From IMG/VR virus record IMGVR_UViG_3300024502_000002, positions 1 through 63,641 of that record: a stretch of DNA of 63,641 nt, one strand, 5' to 3'. This document shows, in pieces, positions 30,292-36,237 of this stretch. Both the position numbers and the translations under genes were made by a program. The notes under the pieces are model-generated. The model had not been told where the DNA came from and made no database searches. It saw only the letters and a program-made list of their open reading frames with translations. The stretch's first letter is position 1. Each line of letters starts with the position of its first letter. This DNA comes from a virus.

Positions 30292-30294
30292 GGT
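30266..30294 (+). promoter_or_regulatory. Promoter for the gene-free block, TTGCAA-N17-TAAGGT
   Basis: TTGCAA (30266-30271), 17 bases, TAAGGT (30289-30294). No open frame begins after it; the predicted start near 30301 leads straight into the 630-base gene-free block. Confidence 0.65.
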
Positions 30295-30300
30295 TACTCC

Positions 30301-30930
30301 GTGACCGACACACGCCAAGGTATTAGCGTTACCTAGTGAAGGCTGACCCTCCAGTCTGGAATGTCGGAGAGGGCATTTTGATCTTTGAAAGTTTTTTTCC
30401 AAATGACTCGGCGCATGGTCCGCAAGACCATCCCGCGACACTAAAAGCAGGAAGTAACGCGTTCTTGCCTGTTCAATGAGTGTAGGGAGCTTCTCCGGTG
30501 AAAGCCGAATGAGAGGCCCGAGTCGCCAATTTGCCTGCCGTGCCTGTGCTGGCCTTCTGTGAATCACCCGCGACTTGCCTCGTTGGCATGAGTGAGCAGA
30601 AAGCGCGAAAGAGCACAATGAACTAATGCTGCATGTTGATGATCCCGAGTGTTGCAGTTTCTCGGACTCTCGCGGCGGCAGGCAACCAATTTGAGCGCGT
30701 GGCGGAATTAGACGCAGATGCGGGTATCATCGCACGAAAACCCTCAGTGAAATCAAGCTCGGATACATGGACCGAGTAAACGCTGTGCAATTTGCAGGTA
30801 TCCAGTCCTGCCGCGCTCAACGCTTGCTGGTAGCAGTGCTAAACCAGATAGTGATGCCATCACGAATTCTGCTCGAATAGAGCTATGGCAAGACAACCCG
30901 CTTGTTCACGCAGGCGGGTTGTTCTTTTTC
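30301..30930 (+). ncRNA. Candidate large structured non-coding RNA, ~630 nt
   Basis: Between a promoter and a strong terminator lies a block with no plausible gene on either strand. It is rich in local stems: CCGACA/TGTCGG (30305/30362), TCCA/TGGA, ATGGTC-CGCAA-GACCAT, CGGT-GAAA-GCCG with a GNRA loop, CCGAG/CTCGG twice, and a long-range GAGCGCG (30693) with CGCGCTC (30812). Size and phage setting resemble the large ornate phage RNAs GOLLD and ROOL, but I cannot match their consensus by eye. The GAGCGCG part resembles a tRNA-Leu start, yet the anticodon arm does not fit. Confidence 0.5.
30893..30930 (+). terminator. Rho-independent terminator of the non-coding block
   Basis: A nine-pair stem, ACAACCCGC (30893-30901) with GCGGGTTGT (30914-30922), a 12-base loop and then TCTTTTTC. 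A perfect intrinsic terminator on the plus strand. A sixth CGTAAGGTT copy (30931) follows without a matching -35 box. Confidence 0.9.
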
Positions 30931-31005
30931 CGTAAGGTTGAGGTTGTAAACATTGCGGCCTTGTGTTAAACTTGAAATCTACTCATCAACACCAAACAAA
31001 ATACT

Positions 31006-31034
31006 TTGACAAACCCTAACGGTTGGGATATTCA
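31006..31034 (+). promoter_or_regulatory. Promoter of the recombination operon, TTGACA-N17-TATTCA
   Basis: TTGACA (31006-31011), 17 bases, TATTCA (31029-31034). This is the best consensus match in the window. Two ATGs in different frames follow at 31037 and 31041, on top of the predicted transcription start, so the first product would again be leaderless. An AACC...GGTT inverted repeat lies in the spacer. Confidence 0.7.
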
Positions 31035-31036
31035 TT

Positions 31037-31195
31037 ATGAATGAACTTTCAAAAATCGCATCTCTTCTTGGCAAGATTGGCGGCTCCTCGAAAAGCGAAA
31101 ATAAGAAAAGGGCGGCTCGCGCAAATGGAAAAAAGGGAGGTAGACCGCCAAAAACTAATAAACGATCCAAATCTAAGGCCGATAAAAGGGTATGA
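31037..31195 (+). CDS. Small basic GKKGGRPPK protein, 52 aa
   Basis: MNELSKIASLLGKIGG then a Lys/Arg-rich end with ANGKKGGRPPKTNKRSKSK, the AT-hook-like pattern of a small phage family. Probably binds DNA. It starts at the predicted transcription start and overlaps the HNH gene in another frame. Confidence 0.65.
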   Translation: MNELSKIASLLGKIGGSSKSENKKRAARANGKKGGRPPKTNKRSKSKADKRV

Positions 31196-31658
31196 AGACT
31201 TGTATCGAGCAAGCCTTTGTGGAAATATCATCAGCCTTAGAAGCACAAAAACTCTGATTGGATCAAAAAACGGTTTTGGCTATCTTCATATAACATTATG
31301 CCGCCATAAAAACGATCAAAAGCAGTTTCAAGTTCACCGCTTAATATGCCAAGCGTTTCATGGAAAAGCACCATCCAACCTGCATCAAGTAAACCATAAA
31401 AATGGAATCAAAAATGATAACCGCCCTGACAATCTTGAATGGGTAACAGTAAGTGAAAACCGCCTACACGCTTATCAATTCGGCCTCAATGCTTCCGGCG
31501 AAGCGCATCATTGGTCTGCTTTAACAAAAGACCAAGTTGAAGAAATACGAAAAATAGGAAGATCAATACCTCAACAAAAGATAGCTAACATTTTTGGAGT
31601 CAGTCAAACCTGCATCAGTAAAATACTAAACAACAAACACTGGAGACATCACCAATGA
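31125..31658 (+). CDS. NUMOD4-HNH homing endonuclease with helix-turn-helix tail, 177 aa
   Basis: The start at 31125 (MEKREVD) is preferred; an in-frame ATG at 31041 is possible. The order is NUMOD4-type motif (IKGYEDLYRASLCGNIISL), HNH core (QVHRLICQAFHG, NHKNGIKNDNRPDNLEWVT), and a C-terminal helix-turn-helix (PQQKIANIFGVSQTCISKIL). A/T-rich codons differ from those of neighbours, a sign of recent entry. It overlaps the GKKGGRPPK gene and the next gene by ATGA. Confidence 0.8.
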   Translation: MEKREVDRQKLINDPNLRPIKGYEDLYRASLCGNIISLRSTKTLIGSKNGFGYLHITLCRHKNDQKQFQVHRLICQAFHGKAPSNLHQVNHKNGIKNDNRPDNLEWVTVSENRLHAYQFGLNASGEAHHWSALTKDQVEEIRKIGRSIPQQKIANIFGVSQTCISKILNNKHWRHHQ

Positions 31659-32458
31659 GCGAACACACTGAACTAGAAATCCTAAAACCCGAACGCATCA
31701 CCGCCATCGAGCAAGTCACCCGAGCCGAGGTGGACACACAAATCAGCACGGCCAAAAAGTATCCACGCACGCTGTCCAAGGTGAAGGCCGACATGCTTTC
31801 CTTTGCCACGCTGGATCAAGAAACTGCCGAGAACTGTTTCTACACGTTGCCTCGCGGTGGCAAAAGCATTCAAGGTCCATCCGTTCGATTGGCTGAAATC
31901 GCCGTTTCGTGCTACGGCAACCTGCGTGCTGGCAGTCGCATCATCGACACTGTCTCCAGTGGAGACAGTCCGCACGTTGTTATTCAGGCAGTTTGCCATG
32001 ACCTCGAAAAGAACGTGGCCGTCACGGTTGAGAAACGTCGTCGCATCGTTGGCAAGAAGTCCAAAGGTGGAGCAATCGACGAAGATGACATCAACCTCGC
32101 GGCCAACGCAGGTGCCGCCATCGCTTTCCGTGACGCTGTATTCAAAGTTGTTCCCGGCGCTCTCATCAAGCCCATCTTTGAGCAGGCCAAGCAGGTCGCC
32201 ATCGGTGATGCCAAAACACTCGCAGAACGCCGCCAGCGTGCGGTTGAATCGTTTGGGAAAATGGGCGTGCAGAAGGACAAGATTCTGGCTTTGCTTGGCA
32301 AACGTTCTGTGGACGACATCGACCTCGCTGACCTCGAAACACTTTTTGGTCTTCACACAGCCATCAAGGACGGCCAGACCACCATTGATGAAGCCTTTAC
32401 TAAGGATGCGCCCAAAGCCGATCTGAAACTTCCATCCTCTCAGGAGGCCGCTGAATGA
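31655..32458 (+). CDS. Putative single-strand annealing protein, 267 aa
   Basis: The body contains SIQGPSVRLAEIAVSCYGNL, then DDINLAANAGAAIAFRDAVF and KVVPGALIKPIFEQAKQVA, a pattern of phage proteins encoded beside RecE-like exonucleases. Such partners anneal complementary single strands during phage recombination (RecT, Erf or Rad52-like). The assignment rests on this neighbourhood and on pattern memory; no fold was computed. The C-terminus is low-complexity. It overlaps the exonuclease gene by ATGA. Confidence 0.55.
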   Translation: MSEHTELEILKPERITAIEQVTRAEVDTQISTAKKYPRTLSKVKADMLSFATLDQETAENCFYTLPRGGKSIQGPSVRLAEIAVSCYGNLRAGSRIIDTVSSGDSPHVVIQAVCHDLEKNVAVTVEKRRRIVGKKSKGGAIDEDDINLAANAGAAIAFRDAVFKVVPGALIKPIFEQAKQVAIGDAKTLAERRQRAVESFGKMGVQKDKILALLGKRSVDDIDLADLETLFGLHTAIKDGQTTIDEAFTKDAPKADLKLPSSQEAAE

Positions 32459-33249
32459 TCCTTCTCGAAGACGACATCTACCGGCCACATCCGGCGCTCA
32501 ACTACTCGGCAGCCAAGGCGTTGCTGAAGTCTCCCAAGCACTTTCAAGCGGCCATCAATCGCAAGTTTGAGCCATCGCGTGAGATGCAGATTGGCACCTA
32601 CGTCCACGAAATCGTTCTGGAAGGTAAGTCACCGTCCTACATCGTGCGCCCTGCTAACATCGACCTTCGCACCAAAGAGGGTAAGGCATGGCGAGACAAG
32701 AACGCAGGCCGTGAAATCCTGTCGCCAGAAGATGATCTGGCCGTCCGCATGGCCGCTGATGCCGTTCGCAAAAGCGCGGACGCCCAGTATCTTCTTGGTC
32801 GTTGCCCCAATCGTGAGCATGGCATCGTGCAGACATTCGGCGGCGTGGAAATCAAGGGCAAGCTGGATGCCTACGGGACGGATGAGGCTGGCAAACCGAT
32901 CGTTCTGGATTTTAAGACAACATCCAATGCCGATCCTGAAGAGTGGGGCCGCAAAGCCTTTGGCCTTCGTTACCCGATGCAGACTGCATGGTATCAATCT
33001 CTACTCGCCTTGGAACTTGGCCTTGATGAACCGCCAGCCTATTTCTGGCTGTGTGTCGAGACGCAAGAGCCTTACGACGTTGTGATCTACCAACCTCCCG
33101 AGGAGGCTCTTGATATTGGTCGCGCTCAAATGAAGCATTGCATTGAGCTTTACAAGACTTGCAAGGAGTCTGGCAAATGGCCCGGATACTCTCGCGGCAT
33201 CATTGAACTCGAAGTTCCTGCATGGGAACGCAAACGCTGGATCAAATAA
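32455..33249 (+). CDS. RecE-like PD-(D/E)XK exonuclease, 264 aa
   Basis: Contains the nuclease core GKLDAYGTDEAGKPIVLDFKTT (about residues 136-157: D139, D152-F-K154) and then YPMQTAWYQSLLALEL with the helix Gln/Tyr expected of the YqaJ/Cas4/RecE group. N-terminal LNYSAAKALLKSPKHFQAAI and GTYVHEIVLEG fit exodeoxyribonuclease VIII-like proteins. It would resect double-strand ends for the annealing protein encoded just upstream. Confidence 0.8.
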   Translation: MILLEDDIYRPHPALNYSAAKALLKSPKHFQAAINRKFEPSREMQIGTYVHEIVLEGKSPSYIVRPANIDLRTKEGKAWRDKNAGREILSPEDDLAVRMAADAVRKSADAQYLLGRCPNREHGIVQTFGGVEIKGKLDAYGTDEAGKPIVLDFKTTSNADPEEWGRKAFGLRYPMQTAWYQSLLALELGLDEPPAYFWLCVETQEPYDVVIYQPPEEALDIGRAQMKHCIELYKTCKESGKWPGYSRGIIELEVPAWERKRWIK

Positions 33250-33265
33250 TCACCCACCCAAACAC

Positions 33266-33658
33266 ATGCCTAATAACAACATCAACATCAGCTTTGACAT
33301 CCTCAAAGTTCAAGGAGCCAAGAAAATTACCGGCAAGGACGGCAAGGAATACGTTGCCATCTGCATCCCGGAAAGTCGCATCAAGCGTTTTCAGCGCAAA
33401 GATGGAACCGAAAGCCTGTTCTTTGAATTGGATGTGAAATCCAATCGAGACGGTGAGGACAAGTTTGGCAAGACTCATTTTGTTGCCGAAGCCGCTTCCA
33501 AAGAAGAGCGCATGGCTAAAACGCGTCTGCCAATCATCGGAAACGCCAAGGAGTTCGTCTTTGGTGGATCGTCTGGTGGCAATCGTCCAACTCCGGCTCG
33601 TCAGCAAATCGCGCAGGCTCAAGATGACAGCCTTGAACAGGACTCGATCCCCTTCTGA
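33266..33658 (+). CDS. SSB-like single-stranded-DNA-binding protein, 130 aa
   Basis: The start at 33266 (MPNNNINISFD) is chosen over a longer frame. A beta-rich body (GKDGKEYVAICIPESRIKRF, SLFFELDVKSNRDGE) fits an OB fold. The end, a Gln-rich linker plus DSLEQDSIPF, mimics the acidic DDDIPF tail by which bacterial SSBs recruit partners. Position after exonuclease and annealing protein supports the call. Confidence 0.7.
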   Translation: MPNNNINISFDILKVQGAKKITGKDGKEYVAICIPESRIKRFQRKDGTESLFFELDVKSNRDGEDKFGKTHFVAEAASKEERMAKTRLPIIGNAKEFVFGGSSGGNRPTPARQQIAQAQDDSLEQDSIPF

Positions 33659-33728
33659 TGTAAAATACTACACAACAACCGAGGGGCGCGACTCGACAAC
33701 GCGCAAAACTCAGCTTACAGTTACCTAT

Positions 33729-34085
33729 ATGACCTCCGACGAAATCAACCTCATCAACAAAATTGCCTCCGAGTGCTACCAGAACGCCAAACGTAAAGGC
33801 TTTCACGACAGCGATGGAGACAAAGACAACGTGGAACTCATGGCTGCATGGACGGCCAACCTCCACGGCGAAATCTCCGAGCTTTGGGAAGCAGCTCGCA
33901 AAGGCCAGCTTAACCAGCCTTGCGACAAAGAAGTTCCCCTCACTTGCGCCGAAGAAGAGTTCGCCGACATCGCCATCCGCTGCATGGATTCCAGTCGTGC
34001 TTTTGGCATCGACCTTGGCCGAGCCATCCACATCAAGATGCAATACAACGCCAGCCGTCCGCACATGCACGGTAAACTTGCCTGA
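33729..34085 (+). CDS. MazG-like nucleotide pyrophosphohydrolase, 118 aa
   Basis: The start at 33729 follows a TATATG context. ANLHGEISELWEAARKG (E52, E55 region) and CAEEEFADIAIRCMDSSRAF provide the EExxE...ExxD metal site of the MazG/all-alpha NTP hydrolases. These enzymes hydrolyse NTPs or ppGpp-related signals, tuning the host nucleotide pool during infection. Confidence 0.8.
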   Translation: MTSDEINLINKIASECYQNAKRKGFHDSDGDKDNVELMAAWTANLHGEISELWEAARKGQLNQPCDKEVPLTCAEEEFADIAIRCMDSSRAFGIDLGRAIHIKMQYNASRPHMHGKLA

Positions 34086-34087
34086 AT

Positions 34088-34270
34088 ATGCCAATCTCCG
34101 AACTAATCTCACAGCTTCAAGCCATCCAAGCCACGCACGGCGACGTTCCTGTTGAAATCAAACTCCAGTTCCTCGGCTCTCACGCCTGCGGTCTGGTGAT
34201 TGACCTCCGCTATCGCTCGACTGGCATTGGCAAACCTTTCGTTCAAATCATAGCACAAGAAAAAGCATGA
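34088..34270 (+). CDS. Small hypothetical protein, 60 aa
   Basis: A helical start (ELISQLQAIQATHGDVPVEI) then beta strands (GLVIDLRYRS, FVQIIAQE), a pattern of small phage proteins of unknown function. It overlaps the next gene. Confidence 0.6.
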   Translation: MPISELISQLQAIQATHGDVPVEIKLQFLGSHACGLVIDLRYRSTGIGKPFVQIIAQEKA

Positions 34271-34377
34271 ATACTTTTATTTTAGCCTGCGAATCTTCTG
34301 GAAACTGGCCCGCCGCTTTGGTTATCAGCGTGGCTATTATTTGCGGAACAATCTTTTTACTCAAAGTTTTGAAATGA
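34267..34377 (+). CDS. Small membrane protein, 36 aa
   Basis: One hydrophobic helix (WPAALVISVAIICGTIF) after a short polar start. ATGA overlaps on both sides join it to its neighbours. Confidence 0.55.
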   Translation: MNTFILACESSGNWPAALVISVAIICGTIFLLKVLK

Positions 34378-34754
34378 AACCCGGCTATCATGGCATCCTC
34401 AGACTCTTCCCAAACGCCAGTCCTGATCTTCTCGCTCGAAATACCGGGACGTCTGCCGTCGTGGAACGAAGTTCTGTCGATGAACCATTGGCGCAGGAAG
34501 AAGTTCAAAGACCAACTGGCGGCAGAGTTCTTGTCCGCGTTGAAAGCGTCCGCAAACGACTCCTCGATGAAGATAATCTGTGCGAGAAGTATCATGTTGA
34601 CCTACTGCGCTACGCTGGAGTCATATCTGGCGACGAAGCGGACAAAACAAAAATTGAGACAAGCCAGCGCAAGGCTCAAAAAGGCGAAGAAGAAAAAATC
34701 ATCATAACCGTGGAATCATGCCCAACACCAAAGCCTCGCCAGCCCATCGCCTAG
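34374..34754 (+). CDS. RusA-like resolvase, catalytic C-terminal part (frame B), 126 aa
   Basis: Residues 45-110 match the RusA catalytic half: VRVESVRKRLLDEDNLCEKY with LDEDN for the two catalytic Asp, K in CEKY for the lysine, then LRYAGVISGDEADKTKI with the third Asp, and an IIITVE strand. The first ~45 residues look random and lack the RusA N-terminal fold. That fold appears, one frame away, in the gene at 34390-34707. It starts by ATGA overlap with the preceding membrane gene. Confidence 0.65.
   Translation: MKPGYHGILRLFPNASPDLLARNTGTSAVVERSSVDEPLAQEEVQRPTGGRVLVRVESVRKRLLDEDNLCEKYHVDLLRYAGVISGDEADKTKIETSQRKAQKGEEEKIIITVESCPTPKPRQPIA
34390..34707 (+). CDS. RusA-like resolvase, N-terminal part (frame A), 105 aa
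   Basis: Residues 10-50 match the RusA start (LIFSLEIPGRLPSWNEVLSM, NHWRRKKFKDQLAAEFLSAL), the strand and helix that precede the catalytic half. After about residue 55 the frame turns into Lys/Arg-rich, non-RusA sequence, while the matching continuation lies in frame B (34374-34754). A -1 shift near 34540-34560 would restore a whole enzyme of about 120 residues. No canonical slippery heptamer is evident. Confidence 0.6.
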   Translation: MASSDSSQTPVLIFSLEIPGRLPSWNEVLSMNHWRRKKFKDQLAAEFLSALKASANDSSMKIICARSIMLTYCATLESYLATKRTKQKLRQASARLKKAKKKKSS

Positions 34755-34957
34755 CGCACCGTCTGGCGTCCACGCTGTCAGCCACCAAAGCCGACAAGGA
34801 GGAGGTGACAAAAATCCTCATCGACCTGCTGGCGCATCAAATTTCAAGCTACCACCCCATCCACCGGGACTGCATTTGGGACGCCGCCGTTGACGAACTC
34901 GATGAGATGGTGGAGATTTTCTCAACCATAGGAGACAAGCAATATGAACGAAACTGA
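34718..34957 (+). CDS. Hypothetical helical protein, 79 aa
   Basis: Helical and acidic in its second half (KADKEEVTKILIDLLAHQ, WDAAVDELDEMVEIFSTI). It overlaps frame B of RusA and the membrane gene after it. No family recognised. Confidence 0.6.
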   Translation: MPNTKASPAHRLAHRLASTLSATKADKEEVTKILIDLLAHQISSYHPIHRDCIWDAAVDELDEMVEIFSTIGDKQYERN

Positions 34958-35105
34958 ATCCAACTACCCCGAACAACCACCCGTCGATAAAACCGAAAAG
35001 GCCATCATGGCAGGAAGCTGCCTCGTCGTAGGCGCGATGGCCCTTGGATGGCTGGCGCTTGGCCTGCTAGTCGTTGTGGCGCTGATTAAGTTTGTGGCGG
35101 GATGA
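34944..35105 (+). CDS. Small membrane protein, 53 aa
   Basis: A polar start (TESNYPEQPPVDKTEK) and one or two hydrophobic helices (CLVVGAMALGWLALGLLVVV). The start overlaps the end of the upstream gene. Confidence 0.55.
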   Translation: MNETESNYPEQPPVDKTEKAIMAGSCLVVGAMALGWLALGLLVVVALIKFVAG

Positions 35106-35110
35106 ATTAT

Positions 35111-35257
35111 ATGAAAACCCTAGCCTTTTGGCATGAATATCCGGGTAGCCAACCGGAACCTGATAAGCCCGTGGAGGTTGATGCCACGGTTATCTTGTGG
35201 GCCATCTACTTCTTTTTGATTACAATGGTCGCGACGGGAGGCTTTAGCAGGCGATGA
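35111..35257 (+). CDS. Small membrane protein, 48 aa
   Basis: A polar N-terminus and one aromatic hydrophobic helix (VILWAIYFFLITMVATG) close to the C-terminus. The end is part of an eight-pair hairpin, GGAGGCTT/AAGCCTCC (35237-35264), that may reduce read-through into the promoter region downstream. Confidence 0.55.
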   Translation: MKTLAFWHEYPGSQPEPDKPVEVDATVILWAIYFFLITMVATGGFSRR

Positions 35258-35267
35258 AGCCTCCGGT

Positions 35268-35295
35268 TTGACAGCGATTTGCGTTGTGGTATAGG
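35268..35295 (+). promoter_or_regulatory. Promoter, TTGACA-N16-TATAGG
   Basis: TTGACA (35268-35273), 16 bases, TATAGG (35290-35295). It is followed after ~60 bases by a large hairpin and terminator, so its product may be a short RNA rather than a message. Confidence 0.55.
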
Positions 35296-35301
35296 CGGTC
35301 A

Positions 35302-35418
35302 AAGCTGTGTGGAAACAGCAAGCCTAGAAGACCTTGAAATCTAAACTTACATCCTCCCCACCTAACAGGGCCGCCGTCTTCCGGTTTCCACCCCTGTTTG
35401 CGTGGGGAGGGCCTTTTT
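35302..35418 (+). ncRNA. Candidate small RNA or attenuated leader before the initiator gene, ~117 nt
   Basis: The segment from the predicted start of the TTGACA-N16-TATAGG promoter to the terminator's U-run has no open frame. Its 3' half forms a two-part stem: CCTCCCCAC (35353-35361) with GTGGGGAGG (35402-35410) and, inside, AACAGGG with CCCTGTT. The gene for the replication initiator starts seven bases after the U-run. It may be an antisense/trans RNA or an attenuator controlling initiator supply. Confidence 0.4.
35353..35418 (+). terminator. Terminator/attenuator before the initiator gene
   Basis: A nine-pair outer stem and a seven-pair inner stem end in GCCTTTTT. Strong intrinsic-terminator geometry on the plus strand, immediately before the ATG at 35425. 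Confidence 0.75.
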
Positions 35419-35424
35419 AGAGTC

Positions 35425-36237
35425 ATGCAAATCCTCCAAGATCAGAATGAGTTCAACGTCATCTTCGTTCACTCTAAGCTCGATGACGCAGGTTTAACCC
35501 CATACGCTTTTCGCGTTTACTGCCACATCGCCAGACGTGCGAATCGAGCTAAATCCGCTTGGCCCGGAATCGGCAGTATTGCCAAGATATGCGAGATGTC
35601 TGAAAGCACCGCTCGCAGAGCCATTCAGGAGCTTGAAGATCGAGACATGCTGATGGTCCAGAGGTGCGCTGGTATCAACTACACCAATCTCTACACTCTA
35701 ACATCCACAGATCAATGGAAGGAGAAAAAGGAAAATACCCCTGTCTCACAGACACCACCCCCCTTTCCCACAGACACCCCTCCCCTGTCTGTGGGACACC
35801 CTAAGGTAATCCAAGAAGGTAATCCATATATTCCCGAATTAAAAAATTCGGGCCACGCGCCCCTTGAGTTATTCTCTTTTTCCAATCCAGTCGAGAAGGA
35901 AGCAATTCTAGCACCACAGACCAAACGACGCGGCAGACCACCGAATACCAGCAAACCGGCTGATCCTCGCCACAAGGAAGCGATAGACATGTGGACGACC
36001 CTCTGGAATCAGCGATTCTCGACCACCTACTCATTTCACCCCAAGGATGCCAAGCACCTCCAGACTTTTTTGGCCGCAAATCCATCCATAACAGTCGCAA
36101 AAATGAGAGAAGCCTTGGAGGGAATTTGGTCGCTCGAAGTCGAAAAGGGCGCTTTTGCCCCTAATTCCATCCGAATCCTCAACCTCTGCGACCTTTGCCT
36201 TCGCTGGAACACCATCATCGGGAACCTTGAAAAATGA
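35425..36237 (+). CDS. Replication initiator/helicase-loader-like protein, 270 aa
   Basis: The start at 35425 (MQILQDQN) lies just after the terminator. Residues 20-95 are a winged helix of the phage O/DnaD type (LTPYAFRVYCHIARRANRAK, GSIAKICEMSESTARRAIQE, DRDMLMVQR). A proline-rich linker (TPPPFPTDTPPLS) and a C-terminal helical domain that could bind helicase follow. The stop overlaps the DnaB gene by ATGA, as for initiator-helicase pairs. Confidence 0.75.
   Translation: MQILQDQNEFNVIFVHSKLDDAGLTPYAFRVYCHIARRANRAKSAWPGIGSIAKICEMSESTARRAIQELEDRDMLMVQRCAGINYTNLYTLTSTDQWKEKKENTPVSQTPPPFPTDTPPLSVGHPKVIQEGNPYIPELKNSGHAPLELFSFSNPVEKEAILAPQTKRRGRPPNTSKPADPRHKEAIDMWTTLWNQRFSTTYSFHPKDAKHLQTFLAANPSITVAKMREALEGIWSLEVEKGAFAPNSIRILNLCDLCLRWNTIIGNLEK

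Noticed and set aside
30693-30818. tRNA-Leu gene
   Set aside because: Acceptor and T-like arms pair, but the length is 126 bases and no canonical anticodon arm with a seven-base loop can be drawn; kept only as a possible part of the larger RNA.
30841-30892. tRNA-Gly(GCC) based on an ATGCCAT loop
   Set aside because: Only a few pairs support the anticodon stem, and the T arm and acceptor stem do not form properly.
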